This document shows positions 24,988-33,809 of a stretch of DNA of 64,000 nt, in pieces. Source of the DNA: Bog-532 sp963833835 (GTDB lineage: Bacteria > Actinomycetota > Actinomycetes > Streptosporangiales > Streptosporangiaceae); the NCBI GenBank assembly GCA_963833835.1, contig CAWHZI010000016.1:806001-870000 (forward strand), given 5' to 3'. Each line of letters starts with the position of its first letter. The first letter of the stretch is position 1. The notes below the pieces were generated by a model. It had not been told where the DNA came from and searched no databases. It saw only the letters and a program-made list of their open reading frames with translations. The position numbers and the translations under genes are program-made.

Positions 24988-26343
24988 GTGCGGCTTTCAC
25001 GTTTGGCTGCGGCAGGTGCCGCGGCGTGTTTGGTGGCGGGACTCGCCGCCTGTAGCAGCTCATCCGGCTCGTCCGGCTCGTCCGGGAGTTCGGCCAGCAC
25101 CACAGCGAAATCGGTCACTATCTGGGGCAGCAACGTCGAGTTCTGGGCTTATCAAGCGGCCCATCTGTCAGAGTTCACCAAGGAAACCGGCATCAAGGTG
25201 AACTACGTGCAGATCCCCCAGGCCACGATCCTGGACAAGGAGGCCATCGCGCAGCGGGCGCACTCCAGCGACTTCGACATGTACGAGGGCCCCACCTCGC
25301 TGATCAGCCAGGACATCGGACTGCTGGGCGGGGTCGGCCTGCAGCCGTTCCAAAGCAACAGCAAGCTGAACGTCACGGGCTTCAGCACCAACGGCATGGG
25401 TGAGCTGGGTGACTGCACGCTGAACGGCACCCTGTACTGCCTGCCGGTCTTCGTGGACGGCTCGGTGATCGCCTACAACAAGAACCTGCTGACCAAGGCA
25501 GGCATCAGCACGCCCCCGGCCACCTGGGCCCAGGTCGTGACCGACGCCGACCAGATCACCCAGAAGACCGGCACCCCCGGCTTCTGCACCCGGGGAAGTG
25601 AGGCCGGCGCCGCGATCGCCACGGCTCACTTCATGGAGGCGTACTACATCCCGTACAACGCCAAGAACAAGGGCTTCACCGTCGGGCCGGACTGGAAGTC
25701 GCTGGATGACACACCCGGCGCCCTGGCCTGGGCCAAGGATTTCCAGCACCTGATGACCAAGGACGCGCCCAAGGGCGTCGGCGCCTTCACCCAGGAGAAC
25801 TGCGAGCAGGCCTTTGACCAGGGCAAGACGGCCCTGTACTTCGACGGACTGACCTCGATGGACGCGAACGAGTTCACCCCCAAGGCGGGTACCCCGCTGG
25901 CGGGCGGCGCGGTCGGTTTCGACGAGATCAAGTGCCCGACCAGCTCGCCCTGCATGCCGCTCGGGCCGTGGGGCATGTTCATCAACCCCCGCGTGCCCAA
26001 GGACCAGCAGAACGCCGCGTGGAAGCTGATGGAGTACCTGGACTCGACCCCGTACCTGACCCAGGAGATCAAGGCGCTGGACTTCCCCGGCTTGGCCGTG
26101 ACCAAGACCGTGGCGGCGGAGAAGTTCGCCGGAGTGCCAGAGAGCTTCCTGCAGGCCGAGGCGTACGCGGAGTCGCAGGCCGAGCCCAACGCCTTCCCGC
26201 CCACCACTGCGTTCAACCAGAGCCAGCAGGACGAGGAGACCGCGATCTCGGAACTCATCTCCGGTACGTCGCCCAGTAAGGCCGAGGCGTTCGCCGCCAA
26301 CGGCGCTAATCAGGTCTTCCAGCAAGCGGGCCTGATCAAGTAG
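24988..26343 (+). CDS. Sugar ABC transporter substrate-binding lipoprotein
   Basis: A 451-aa family-1 binding protein. Signal peptide with lipobox LAAC (residues 18-22), Ser/Gly linker, then a periplasmic-binding fold (VTIWGSNVEFWAYQAAHLSEFTK) typical of CUT1 carbohydrate importers. GTG start with AAGGAGGAG immediately upstream. First gene of an operon with two permeases, a GntR regulator, an SDR and an AGE isomerase; no ATPase is present, so a shared MsiK-type ATPase is probably used. The ligand should be a hexose-type sugar by context. Confidence 0.87.
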   Translation: MRLSRLAAAGAAACLVAGLAACSSSSGSSGSSGSSASTTAKSVTIWGSNVEFWAYQAAHLSEFTKETGIKVNYVQIPQATILDKEAIAQRAHSSDFDMYEGPTSLISQDIGLLGGVGLQPFQSNSKLNVTGFSTNGMGELGDCTLNGTLYCLPVFVDGSVIAYNKNLLTKAGISTPPATWAQVVTDADQITQKTGTPGFCTRGSEAGAAIATAHFMEAYYIPYNAKNKGFTVGPDWKSLDDTPGALAWAKDFQHLMTKDAPKGVGAFTQENCEQAFDQGKTALYFDGLTSMDANEFTPKAGTPLAGGAVGFDEIKCPTSSPCMPLGPWGMFINPRVPKDQQNAAWKLMEYLDSTPYLTQEIKALDFPGLAVTKTVAAEKFAGVPESFLQAEAYAESQAEPNAFPPTTAFNQSQQDEETAISELISGTSPSKAEAFAANGANQVFQQAGLIK

Positions 26344-26351
26344 CCCGGCGT

Positions 26352-26389
26352 CCGCCGCCCGCCCGTTTCCCCTCCCGGGCGGGCGGCGG
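26352..26389 (+). terminator. Strong stem-loop between binding-protein and permease genes
   Basis: A perfect inverted repeat with 14-bp arms (26352-26365 and 26376-26389) around a 10-nt pyrimidine loop, starting 8 bp after the binding-protein stop. No T-run follows. Such intercistronic hairpins usually protect the binding-protein mRNA or partly stop transcription, giving more binding protein than permease. Confidence 0.65.
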
Positions 26390-26429
26390 CGCCCGGCCGA
26401 CTGGAACCGACGATTCGAGGTCCGAGACG

Positions 26430-27371
26430 ATGACCGTACCCGCCACCCAGCCGCGCGCCCGCCAGCTTTCCAGCCCGGGCGGGCCAGGCCGGATCGCGGC
26501 GCTGAAAAACTGGTCCGCATTCGACCGCAGGTTCTTCCGGCTGGCGGCCCTCCCGGCGTTCCTCGCGGTGTTCATCATCACTGCGGTCCCGCTGGTGATC
26601 GGCCTCGGCCTCAGCTTTTCCAGCGTCACGAGCACCCACAACGGTGTCTTCCCGCTCACCCTGAAGAACTACTCGCACATCTTCACCGACTCCGAGGTCC
26701 ACACCGTCCTGCTCAACACGGTGATCTACGTGGTCCTGGCGGTAGGGCTGGAGACCCTGCTGGGGCTGGGCCTGGCCCTGCTCATGACCCGCAAGAATCG
26801 GGCCATCTCGGTGTTCCGCGTCATCTTCCTGCTGCCGCTGACCGTGGCCGGTGTGGCCGCCGCCATCAGCTGGGGTGCCCTGTTGAACACCTCGCAGGGC
26901 TGGGTCGACTACTTCCTCCAACTGGCCCATCTGCCCCAGCCGAACTGGCTGGCCTCGTCGACCACGGCCCTGCCGTCGGTCGTGCTGGTCGACCTGTGGA
27001 GCGGGGTGCCGGTCGTGGCCGTCATCGTGCTGGCCGCACTGCTGTCGGCCCCGCGCGACCCGATCGAGGCCGCCCTCGTCGACGGGGCCGGGGCGTGGGC
27101 CCGATTCCGCTACGTGACCTTCCCCGCCATCCGTCCGGCCCTGATGCTGGCCGCGCTGCTGCGCACGGTGGCCGCCTTCCAGCAGTTCGCGCTGTTCCAG
27201 ATCCTCACCGGCGGCGGCCCCGGGTTGAACACGACCGTGCTCAACTTCTACGTCTACCAGCAGACGATCGTGTTCAACAACATCGGCTACGGTGCCGCCC
27301 TGGCCATGCTGCTGCTCTTGTGTATGGCGGTGCCGCTGCTGGTCCTCTTCTTTTTCTCCCGGCGCCGGTGA
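26430..27371 (+). CDS. Sugar ABC transporter permease (MalF/UgpA type)
   Basis: A 313-aa CUT1 permease with six predicted helices and the EAA loop (PIEAALVDGAGAWARFRYVTFP). The N-terminal 40 residues are a basic cytoplasmic extension. ATG start. Followed 31 bp later by the second permease. Confidence 0.87.
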   Translation: MTVPATQPRARQLSSPGGPGRIAALKNWSAFDRRFFRLAALPAFLAVFIITAVPLVIGLGLSFSSVTSTHNGVFPLTLKNYSHIFTDSEVHTVLLNTVIYVVLAVGLETLLGLGLALLMTRKNRAISVFRVIFLLPLTVAGVAAAISWGALLNTSQGWVDYFLQLAHLPQPNWLASSTTALPSVVLVDLWSGVPVVAVIVLAALLSAPRDPIEAALVDGAGAWARFRYVTFPAIRPALMLAALLRTVAAFQQFALFQILTGGGPGLNTTVLNFYVYQQTIVFNNIGYGAALAMLLLLCMAVPLLVLFFFSRRR

Positions 27372-27402
27372 CGACGGCCGGCAGGCAGAACAGGAGACTG
27401 TC

Positions 27403-28282
27403 ATGAGCGTCCAAGCCGAGAAGCGGCCCGCCCGGCCGGCCTCGCGCCGATCGCTGAGAGCGATCGGCCGCGGCAGCGGGGGCGTGGTCACGTTCTTGCT
27501 GCTGATCATCGCCGCGATCTTCGTCCTGCTGCCGTTGTTCTGGCTGCTGTCCACGGCGTTCAAGACGCCGCAGGCGGCGTTCGCGCTGCCGCCGAAGTGG
27601 ATCTCCAAGCCCACCACCGCTAACTTCAGCACCCTGCTGACTGGTCAGTTCGGGCACTCCGTGCTCAACTCGGTCATCGTCGCGGCAGCGTCCACCGCCG
27701 TGGCCCTGATCCTGGGGGTGCCCGGCCGGTTACTCCTTCGCCCGGTCCCCGGTCCGGGGTAGCCGGGTCATCAACTCGTGGTTCATCCTGGCCTACGTGG
27801 CGCCCCCCGCCATCTTCATCATCCCGCTCTACATCATCTACCAGCACCTGAATCTGCTGGACACCTACTGGGGACTGGTCCTGGCCTACGAGACCGGCCT
27901 GCTGCCGTTCACGGTCTGGCTCATGCGGGTCTACTTCGCCGAAGTGCCGCGGGAACTCGACGAGGCGGCCTGGATCGACGGGTGCAGCAAGATGCGCGCG
28001 CTGTGGCGGGTGGTCCTGCCCACGGTCTGGCCGGGCATCACCACGGTCGGCCTGCTGGTCGGCCTGGCCTCCTGGGGCGAATACTTCGGCGCGGCCATCC
28101 TCACCGGCCCGCGCACCCAGACCGCGCCGGTGGCGGTGTACTCCTTCGTCGGCACGCTCACCACGAACTGGAGTGAGCTGGCCGCGGCCGGGCTCATCGT
28201 CGTGGTGCCCGCGCTGATCGCCACGATCGCGGTCCAGCGCGGCTTCGTCAGCGGCCTGACGTTCGGCGCGGTCAAGCAATGA
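27403..28282 (+). pseudogene. Sugar ABC transporter permease (MalG type), apparent frameshift
   Basis: Starts MSVQAEKRPARPASRR with AGGAG 6 nt before the ATG. Reading is normal for about 107 codons (first helix, FWLLSTAFKTPQAAF) and then goes off at GCCCGGCCGG (27720-27729). Removing one G at 27724/27725 restores VPAGYSFARS and carries the frame to the natural end through the EAA loop (DEAAWIDGCSKMRALWRVV) and SGLTFGAVKQ. All expected helices are present. So this is either a one-base sequencing or assembly insertion or a very recent inactivation. The stop overlaps the GntR start (ATGA). Confidence 0.8.
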
Positions 28283-28962
28283 CCGCGCTCACGCCGCCCC
28301 GCCGCAAATCCCTGGGGGACGACGTCGCCGACCGTCTGCGCGAGGCCATCCTGCACGGCGAACTGCAGTCCGGCCAGCACCTGCGGGAAGAAGAACTGGC
28401 CGAGCGGCTCCAGGTCAGCCGGGGCCCGGTCCGGGACGCGTTCGTGGTCCTGGAGCGCGAGGGCCTGGTCCGCTCGTCACGGCACAAGGGGGTCACGGTC
28501 GTCGAGCTGACCCTGGATGACCTGCACGAGATCTACACCCTGCGGTCGGCCCTGGAGCCGCTCGCGGTCAGCCTGGCCATCCAGCGCGGCACCGAGGCCG
28601 ATCTGGCCGCCATCCAGTCGGCCCTGGCCGAGTTCACCGAGGCCCTGTCCCCCCGGATGAGCGAGCGCACCGCGGCCGGCCTGGACGTGCAGTTCCACGA
28701 CGCCATCTACCTCGCGGCCCGGCACGAGCGCCTGTACAGCGCGTGGTCGCACCTGCGCATGCCGGCCTACTGGTTCATGCTGTCGCGCAACGTGGCCAGC
28801 GCCCAGTGGCGGGCGGAGACGGCCAGCGGCCACACCCGGATCGTGGCCACGATCCTCGCGGGTAACCAGGAGGAGGCCCGCGAAGCGACCAGCGAGCACA
28901 TCCAGACCGGCTTCCAGCGCATCGAAGCCAGCTACGTCAATCGGACCGGGGAGAAGCTGTAG
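28279..28962 (+). CDS. GntR-family regulator, FCD subfamily
   Basis: A 227-aa protein: winged HTH (residues 12-75, EEELAERLQVSRGPVRDAF) and an all-helical FCD effector domain whose metal-binding residues are visible (DVQFHDAIY, SGHTRIV, TSEHIQTG). Translationally coupled to the permease gene. It most likely controls this sugar operon in response to the imported sugar or a derived acid. Confidence 0.88.
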   Translation: MTALTPPRRKSLGDDVADRLREAILHGELQSGQHLREEELAERLQVSRGPVRDAFVVLEREGLVRSSRHKGVTVVELTLDDLHEIYTLRSALEPLAVSLAIQRGTEADLAAIQSALAEFTEALSPRMSERTAAGLDVQFHDAIYLAARHERLYSAWSHLRMPAYWFMLSRNVASAQWRAETASGHTRIVATILAGNQEEAREATSEHIQTGFQRIEASYVNRTGEKL

Positions 28963-29717
28963 TGTCACCCGACGTGTCCTCCGTCGCGCTCGTCACCGGG
29001 GCCGCCCGCGGCATCGGCCAGGCCGTGGCCCTGGCCCTCGCCGCCCGCGACCTGACCGTCGTCGGCCTGGATACCGGCGACGCCGGTGACCTGCAGGCCC
29101 GGCTGCGCGAGCATCAGCCCGCCAGCACGGTGCTGCGCTGCGACGTCAGCTCGGCCGCCCAGGTCGACCAGGCCGTGGCCGCGGCCGCCGCGCTCGGCCC
29201 GCTCACCACCCTGGTCAACTGCGCCGCCATCCTCACCTGCCACGACGTGGCCACGACCGAAGAAGCGGAATGGGACCGCGTCTTCGCCGTCAACGTCAAG
29301 GGCACATACCTGACCTGCCGGGCCGCCGTGCCGCGGCTGCGCGCGGCCGGCGGTGGCTGCATCGTCAACCTGTCCTCGGTCCACGCCCTGGCCACCATGC
29401 CTGACATGGCCGCCTACGCCGCCAGCAAGGGGGCGGTGCTGGCTCTGTCCCGCCAGATGGCCATCGACTACGCCGCCGACGGCATCCGGGTTGTGCCGCT
29501 GATCGTAGGCAGCGTCGACACGGAGATGTCCCGCCAGCACGCCGCGGCCCAGGGCCTGCCGCCCGGCCACGCCGAACCCGGGAACCGCGCCCTGGGCCGG
29601 ATGGGGGCGCCGGCCGAGGTGGCCGAGGTGATCGCCTTCCTCGTCTCGGCCCAGGCTGGTTTCATCACCGGCTCGCCGGTGGTCGCGGACGGCGGCATGC
29701 TCACCCACCTGAAGTAG
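28962..29717 (+). CDS. Short-chain dehydrogenase/reductase
   Basis: A 251-aa classical SDR: cofactor motif TGAARGIGQ with an Asp (GLDTGD) after beta-2 favouring NAD+, Ser of the triad in IVNLSSVHA, and YAASKG with the catalytic Tyr and Lys. GTG start overlaps the GntR stop by one base. In this operon it probably oxidises a sugar or polyol, alongside the isomerase gene that follows. Confidence 0.88.
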   Translation: MSPDVSSVALVTGAARGIGQAVALALAARDLTVVGLDTGDAGDLQARLREHQPASTVLRCDVSSAAQVDQAVAAAAALGPLTTLVNCAAILTCHDVATTEEAEWDRVFAVNVKGTYLTCRAAVPRLRAAGGGCIVNLSSVHALATMPDMAAYAASKGAVLALSRQMAIDYAADGIRVVPLIVGSVDTEMSRQHAAAQGLPPGHAEPGNRALGRMGAPAEVAEVIAFLVSAQAGFITGSPVVADGGMLTHLK

Positions 29718-29727
29718 GAGAAGGCGT

Positions 29728-30954
29728 ATGGCGACGCCGTGGATCGACAACCGTGGGCATCGCGACTGGCTGAACGCCGAAGCCGGGCGGCTGCTGGACT
29801 TCTACCTCGGCGCCGCGGACCGGCAGGCGGGCGGGTTCTTCGCGCTCGGCCGCTCCGGTGAGCCAGTCACCGGGGTGCCCAAGGAGTTGTGGATCAACGC
29901 CCGCCTGGTCCACTGCTTCGCGCTGGGCAGCATGCTCGGCCACCCCGGCTGCACGGCGCTGACCGGGCACGGGCTGCAGGGCCTGCGCCAGCTGTTCCAC
30001 GACCCGGCCTGCGGCGGCTGGTACTGGTCGGCCACCGCCGACGGGCCGGCCGACGCACGCAAGCAGACCTACGGCCACGCCTTCGTCCTGCTCGCGGCCA
30101 GCACGGCGGCCCAGGCCGGCTTCGATACCGAGGATCTGATCGCCGAGGCGGCCGGCCTGATCGAGACGCGGCTGTTCGAGCCCGCGTACGGCCTCTACGT
30201 CGAAGGCTGGGATCGCGGCTGGACGTCGCCCGAGGACTACCGGGGGCAGAACCCCAACATGCACCTGGTCGAGGCGTTCATGGCCGCGGCCGAGGCGACC
30301 GGCGACCGGGGCTACCTGGCCAGGGCCACGGCCATCACCGAGCGGATCATCGGCCACTTCGCGGCCGCGGACGGCTGGCGGATCCCCGAGCACTACACCG
30401 CCACCTGGCAGCCGCAGCCCGGCTTCCACCGTGACCAGCCGCGCGACATCCTGCGGCCCTACGGCTACACCCCTGGGCACTCCCTGGAATGGGCTCGCCT
30501 GCTGGTGCAACTGCGTTCGCTCGCGGGCGCTCAGGTCGGGGCGGGACTCGACTGGATGCTGGACGCGGCCCAGCACCTGTTCGGCCGGGCCGTGGCCGAC
30601 GGGTGGGATTCCGGGCGCACCGGGTTCGCCTACACCGTGGACGGCGACGGCTCGGTCGTCGTGGCCGACCGCTTCCACTGGGTCGCGACCGAGGCCATCG
30701 GGGCCGCGGCCTACCTGTTCCGGGCCACCGGCGATGAGTCCTACGACCGCTGGTACCGGCAGTTCTGGGATCACGCCGCGCTGTACCTGCTCGACCGGCG
30801 CCACGGCAGCTGGTGGCACGAGCTGACCCCGGCCAACGAGCCCGGTAACACCACCTGGCCCGGCAAGCCGGACCTCTACCACGCCCTGCAGGCCACCCTG
30901 TTCGCCCGCACCCCGCTGACGGCCGGCCTGGCCGCCGCCCTGGCCGGCCGCTAG
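29728..30954 (+). CDS. AGE-family sugar isomerase/epimerase (mannose-isomerase-like)
   Basis: A 408-aa (alpha/alpha)6-barrel protein of the N-acylglucosamine 2-epimerase superfamily. Conserved segments: YGHAFVLLA, NPNMHLVEAFMA, GHSLEWARLL (catalytic His), and PDLYHALQA near the C-terminus (second His). The N-terminus WIDNRGHRDWL resembles the actinobacterial mannose isomerases more than GlcNAc epimerases. GGAGAAGGCGT precedes the ATG. It should interconvert an aldose and ketose such as mannose/fructose; related sugars are possible. Its 3' end overlaps the convergent polymerase gene by 4 bp. Confidence 0.85.
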   Translation: MATPWIDNRGHRDWLNAEAGRLLDFYLGAADRQAGGFFALGRSGEPVTGVPKELWINARLVHCFALGSMLGHPGCTALTGHGLQGLRQLFHDPACGGWYWSATADGPADARKQTYGHAFVLLAASTAAQAGFDTEDLIAEAAGLIETRLFEPAYGLYVEGWDRGWTSPEDYRGQNPNMHLVEAFMAAAEATGDRGYLARATAITERIIGHFAAADGWRIPEHYTATWQPQPGFHRDQPRDILRPYGYTPGHSLEWARLLVQLRSLAGAQVGAGLDWMLDAAQHLFGRAVADGWDSGRTGFAYTVDGDGSVVVADRFHWVATEAIGAAAYLFRATGDESYDRWYRQFWDHAALYLLDRRHGSWWHELTPANEPGNTTWPGKPDLYHALQATLFARTPLTAGLAAALAGR

Positions 30955-32438
30955 GGGCTCGGCGGGCCGCCGGGCCCGCGGCCACCCCACGGGTCGTAGT
31001 CGACCTCCAGCTCCTCCTGCTCCGGGCGCTCAGCCTCGGGCACACGCTCCAGGTTGAGCCGGATCCGGGTCCAGGTCGAGCTGCGGCCGCGCATCGAGTC
31101 GACCAGCAGGTCATGCGGGGCCAGGTGGGGCCAGACGGTGGGGTGGCGTTCCTTCCACCGGTCGAGCCCGGCCATGGCCTCGTCCTTGGTCTGAGCCCGG
31201 GCGATCTCGATCAGCGGCTTCGTGGACTTACGGCGCCCGGTCGGATTCGGCGCCCGCCCCGCCCGCGTCCCGCCGCCCTGCGCCCCATCATCCTGCGCTC
31301 TGCCGCCCTGCGCCCCACCATCCTGCGTCCCACCGGCCTCATCAACCCCAGAATCCCCAGCCGCCCCAGAATCCCCAGAATCCCCAGCCACCTTAGACGC
31401 CCCGGTCGTCTTCCCGCCGGAGCGCGAGGACGACCCGGACCGGCGCTTGGACGGCTGCACCCGCGGCGCCTCACCGGCCTGGCGGACGAAGTGTGGCGGC
31501 CAGGGCGCGTCCGGCAGGCCGGCCGCCTCGTCCCGGTCGGCCAGCTCCAGCAGGGCGGTGATCGAACCCGCTACCTCGTCCATGCCGGCCCACGGGTCGC
31601 CCACTGCGGCGTACCGTTCCGGCACCGTGTCGATGGTGAACGCGGCCGGGTCACACCCCGGAACCTCATCCCAGGTCAGCGGGGTGGAAACGCGGGCGTC
31701 GGCCATGGCCCGGACCGAGTACGCCGACGCGATGGTCCGGTCCTTGGCGTTCTGGTTGTAGTCGACGAAGACGCCGTGGCGTTCTTCTTTCCACCACTTG
31801 CTGGTGGCCTGGTCCGGCGCCCGCCGCTCGATCTCCCGGGCCACCGCGACCGCGGCCCGGCGGACTTCGGTGAACGGCCAGCGCTGCTCGATGCGGCAGT
31901 AGATGTGGAAGCCCTTGGACCCGGAGGTCTTGGGCCAGGCGACCAGGCCGAAGTCCTCCAGCACCGCCCTGGCCACCAGCGCCACGTCCATGATCTGGGC
32001 CCACTCCACCCCGGGCACCGGATCCAGGTCGACCCGCAGCTCATCCGGGTGCTCCAGGTCGCTGGCCCGGATCGGATGCGGGTTGAGGTCGATGCAGCCC
32101 AGGTTGGCCACCCAGGCCAGCGCGGCCGCGTCCTCGACCACGATCTCGCTGGCGCTGCGCCCGGACGGGAACTTCAGCTCGACCGTACGGACCCACTCCG
32201 GGCGCTTGTCCGGCGCCCGCTTCTGGTAGAACGGCTCTTCCGCGATCCCGTTCACGAACCGCTTCAGCGCCATCGGCCGGCCGGCCACCCCGCGCAGAGC
32301 CCCGTCCGCCACCGACAGGTAGTAGCGGACCAGGTCCAGCTTGGTGTGACCGGTCTCTGGGAAGTACACCTTGTCCGGGTTGGTCACGGTGACTTCCCGG
32401 CCTGCTGCTTCGACGACCACTGCCTTTGCCCCCGGCAT
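30951..32438 (-). CDS. LigD-type DNA polymerase/primase domain protein (long form)
   Basis: A 495-aa protein. Residues 1-300 are a LigD polymerase domain: VTNPDKVYFPETGHTK start, LRVDLDPVPG acidic pair and KTSGSKGFHIYCRI. A basic then Gly/Asp/Ala-rich low-complexity linker (about 315-400) is encoded by tandem repeats. The C-terminal 95 residues are a separate conserved-looking module (KPLIEIARAQTKDEAMAGL, ending in a Gly/Pro tail). The ATG at 32438 (MPGAKAVVVE) is chosen from the domain start. Divergent from DUF1697 with a 36-bp gap. Different from the shorter homologue at 16960. Confidence 0.87.
   Translation of the reverse strand: MPGAKAVVVEAAGREVTVTNPDKVYFPETGHTKLDLVRYYLSVADGALRGVAGRPMALKRFVNGIAEEPFYQKRAPDKRPEWVRTVELKFPSGRSASEIVVEDAAALAWVANLGCIDLNPHPIRASDLEHPDELRVDLDPVPGVEWAQIMDVALVARAVLEDFGLVAWPKTSGSKGFHIYCRIEQRWPFTEVRRAAVAVAREIERRAPDQATSKWWKEERHGVFVDYNQNAKDRTIASAYSVRAMADARVSTPLTWDEVPGCDPAAFTIDTVPERYAAVGDPWAGMDEVAGSITALLELADRDEAAGLPDAPWPPHFVRQAGEAPRVQPSKRRSGSSSRSGGKTTGASKVAGDSGDSGAAGDSGVDEAGGTQDGGAQGGRAQDDGAQGGGTRAGRAPNPTGRRKSTKPLIEIARAQTKDEAMAGLDRWKERHPTVWPHLAPHDLLVDSMRGRSSTWTRIRLNLERVPEAERPEQEELEVDYDPWGGRGPGGPPSP
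31272..31392. repeat. Tandem repeats inside the polymerase linker
   Basis: Two 30-bp copies (31272-31301 and 31302-31331) differing at a few bases, followed by several CCCCAGAAT-type 9-bp units to about 31392. All units are multiples of three, so the frame is kept and the result is a variable Gly/Asp/Gln-rich linker. Confidence 0.7.
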
Positions 32439-32474
32439 GGTGGCTACTTTACGTGAGCGTGGCAGGATGCGGGT

Positions 32475-33029
32475 GTGCCTACCCACGTCGCCCTGTTGCG
32501 GGGCATCAACGTCGGCGGCCGCAACCGGGTCGCCATGCCCGAGCTGCGCGCCCTGATGGCCGAGCTCGGGCACACCGACGTGGCCACCTACATCCAGAGC
32601 GGCAACGCGGTGTTCACCAGTACGGAGACCGACACCACCAAGCTGGCCGACGCGCTGGAGCAGGCCATCGCCAGCCAGCTCGGCGTCAGCTGCGGGGTGG
32701 TCGTCGTCACCCGGGACGAGCTCCAGCAGGTCATCGAGGACAACCCGTTCCCGGACGCCGACAACCCCAAGACCCTGCACGCCGTGTTCCGCCGGGCCGA
32801 GCTGACCGGCGACGAGCAGGCCAAGGTGGCGCAGGCCGCCGAGCGCGCCCAGGCCAAGGGCTGCACGGACGAGGCCGTGATCGTCGGACGGACCATGTTC
32901 CTGCACACGCCGGACGGCCTGGGCCGCAGCGAGCTGTCCGCTCAGCTGTCCCGCACCGCCGCGTCCAAGACCGGCACGGCCAGGAACTGGGCCACCGTGC
33001 ACAAGCTCCGGGCCATGCTCGACGACTAG
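32475..33029 (+). CDS. DUF1697 family protein
   Basis: A 184-aa protein with the family's signature start (VALLRGINVGGRNRVAMPEL) and middle (YIQSGNAVF, FRRAELTGDE). Function unknown in all members. GTG start. Monocistronic, divergent from the polymerase gene. Confidence 0.88.
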   Translation: MPTHVALLRGINVGGRNRVAMPELRALMAELGHTDVATYIQSGNAVFTSTETDTTKLADALEQAIASQLGVSCGVVVVTRDELQQVIEDNPFPDADNPKTLHAVFRRAELTGDEQAKVAQAAERAQAKGCTDEAVIVGRTMFLHTPDGLGRSELSAQLSRTAASKTGTARNWATVHKLRAMLDD

Positions 33030-33053
33030 GCCGATCGCCTGCAAAGCCGCCAG

Positions 33054-33809
33054 CTAGGACGGCTGGGACGGAGTGCTCGCGCGGGTCCGGTGCCTGCGGC
33101 GCGAGGCCGGCCGGGTCGGCGTGGTGTCGCCCAGCAGGATCTCGCCCGGCGGCAGGCCATGCCGCAGGTAGGAGTCGAGGATCTTCTCGATCACCTGGCT
33201 GAGCGACCGGCCCTCCCCGGCCGCCTGCCGGTGCGCGGCCGACCGCAGGGCCTGATCGACCTTGACCGTCAGGTGCGGCCGCCGCCCGCCCGCCGCGGCC
33301 GGCCGGCGCCGCGGGACCGCGGCCGGCGGCGGCAGCTCGGGCACGCACGCCAGGACCTCGTCCGGGACCGGCTGCCGGACCCGGGCCTGCACGGCCTGGC
33401 GGCTGATGCCGAGCGCGGTGGCCAGCGGGCGCAGTGGCCAGCCCACCTCGTGCAGCCGGGCCACCGTGGCCGACAGCAGGTCGCTCTGCCCCGACTTACG
33501 CAGGTCGCGCAGGTACGACGCCACCTGGTCGGGCAGCGCCAGGTCACCCACCCCCACCACCGCCGTGGTGGCCGGCCCGCTCGCACTGGGGCCGCTCGCA
33601 CTGGGGCCGCCGGCGTCCGGGACCTCCTCAGCCCGGCTTTCCTCCGGCCCCGCGGGCCCGGTGAACCGGGCGCTGCGCTGCACGTACAGCTGCAGCCCGA
33701 AGATGACGACTTCCGACATCGTGCGCCCTTCGCCCGCCAGCCGGGTCGCCAGACGTTGCCGGAAGTCACGGTCCAGGCGAAACGTCAGCAGCCGGCGGGT
33801 GCCGGTCAC
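33054..33809 (-). CDS. DNA-binding protein with two ribbon-helix-helix-like ends and a central HTH
   Basis: A 251-aa protein of no recognised family. Residues 1-45 look like a ribbon-helix-helix unit (LLTFRLDRDFRQRLATRL then RTMSEVVIFGLQLYV). The centre (about 95-145) has an HTH (LRPLATALGISRQAVQARV). Residues 185-225 again look like a ribbon-helix-helix unit (HLTVKVDQALRSAAHRQA then RSLSQVIEKILDSYL). The linker carries a duplicated PSASG unit. The start overlaps the glpD stop (GTGA), so it is translated with glpD and may regulate that locus or DNA architecture. Domain calls are by pattern only. Confidence 0.65.
   Translation of the reverse strand: MTGTRRLLTFRLDRDFRQRLATRLAGEGRTMSEVVIFGLQLYVQRSARFTGPAGPEESRAEEVPDAGGPSASGPSASGPATTAVVGVGDLALPDQVASYLRDLRKSGQSDLLSATVARLHEVGWPLRPLATALGISRQAVQARVRQPVPDEVLACVPELPPPAAVPRRRPAAAGGRRPHLTVKVDQALRSAAHRQAAGEGRSLSQVIEKILDSYLRHGLPPGEILLGDTTPTRPASRRRHRTRASTPSQPS

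Noticed and set aside
29728..30954. Sulfoquinovose isomerase (YihS) and a sulfoglycolytic operon
   Set aside because: The same superfamily, but no sulfoquinovosidase, kinase, lactonase or aldolase accompanies it, and the N-terminus looks like mannose isomerases.
31113..32456. 447-codon plus-strand open frame over the long polymerase gene
   Set aside because: Shadow frame; the minus strand encodes a recognisable LigD polymerase domain with its motifs.
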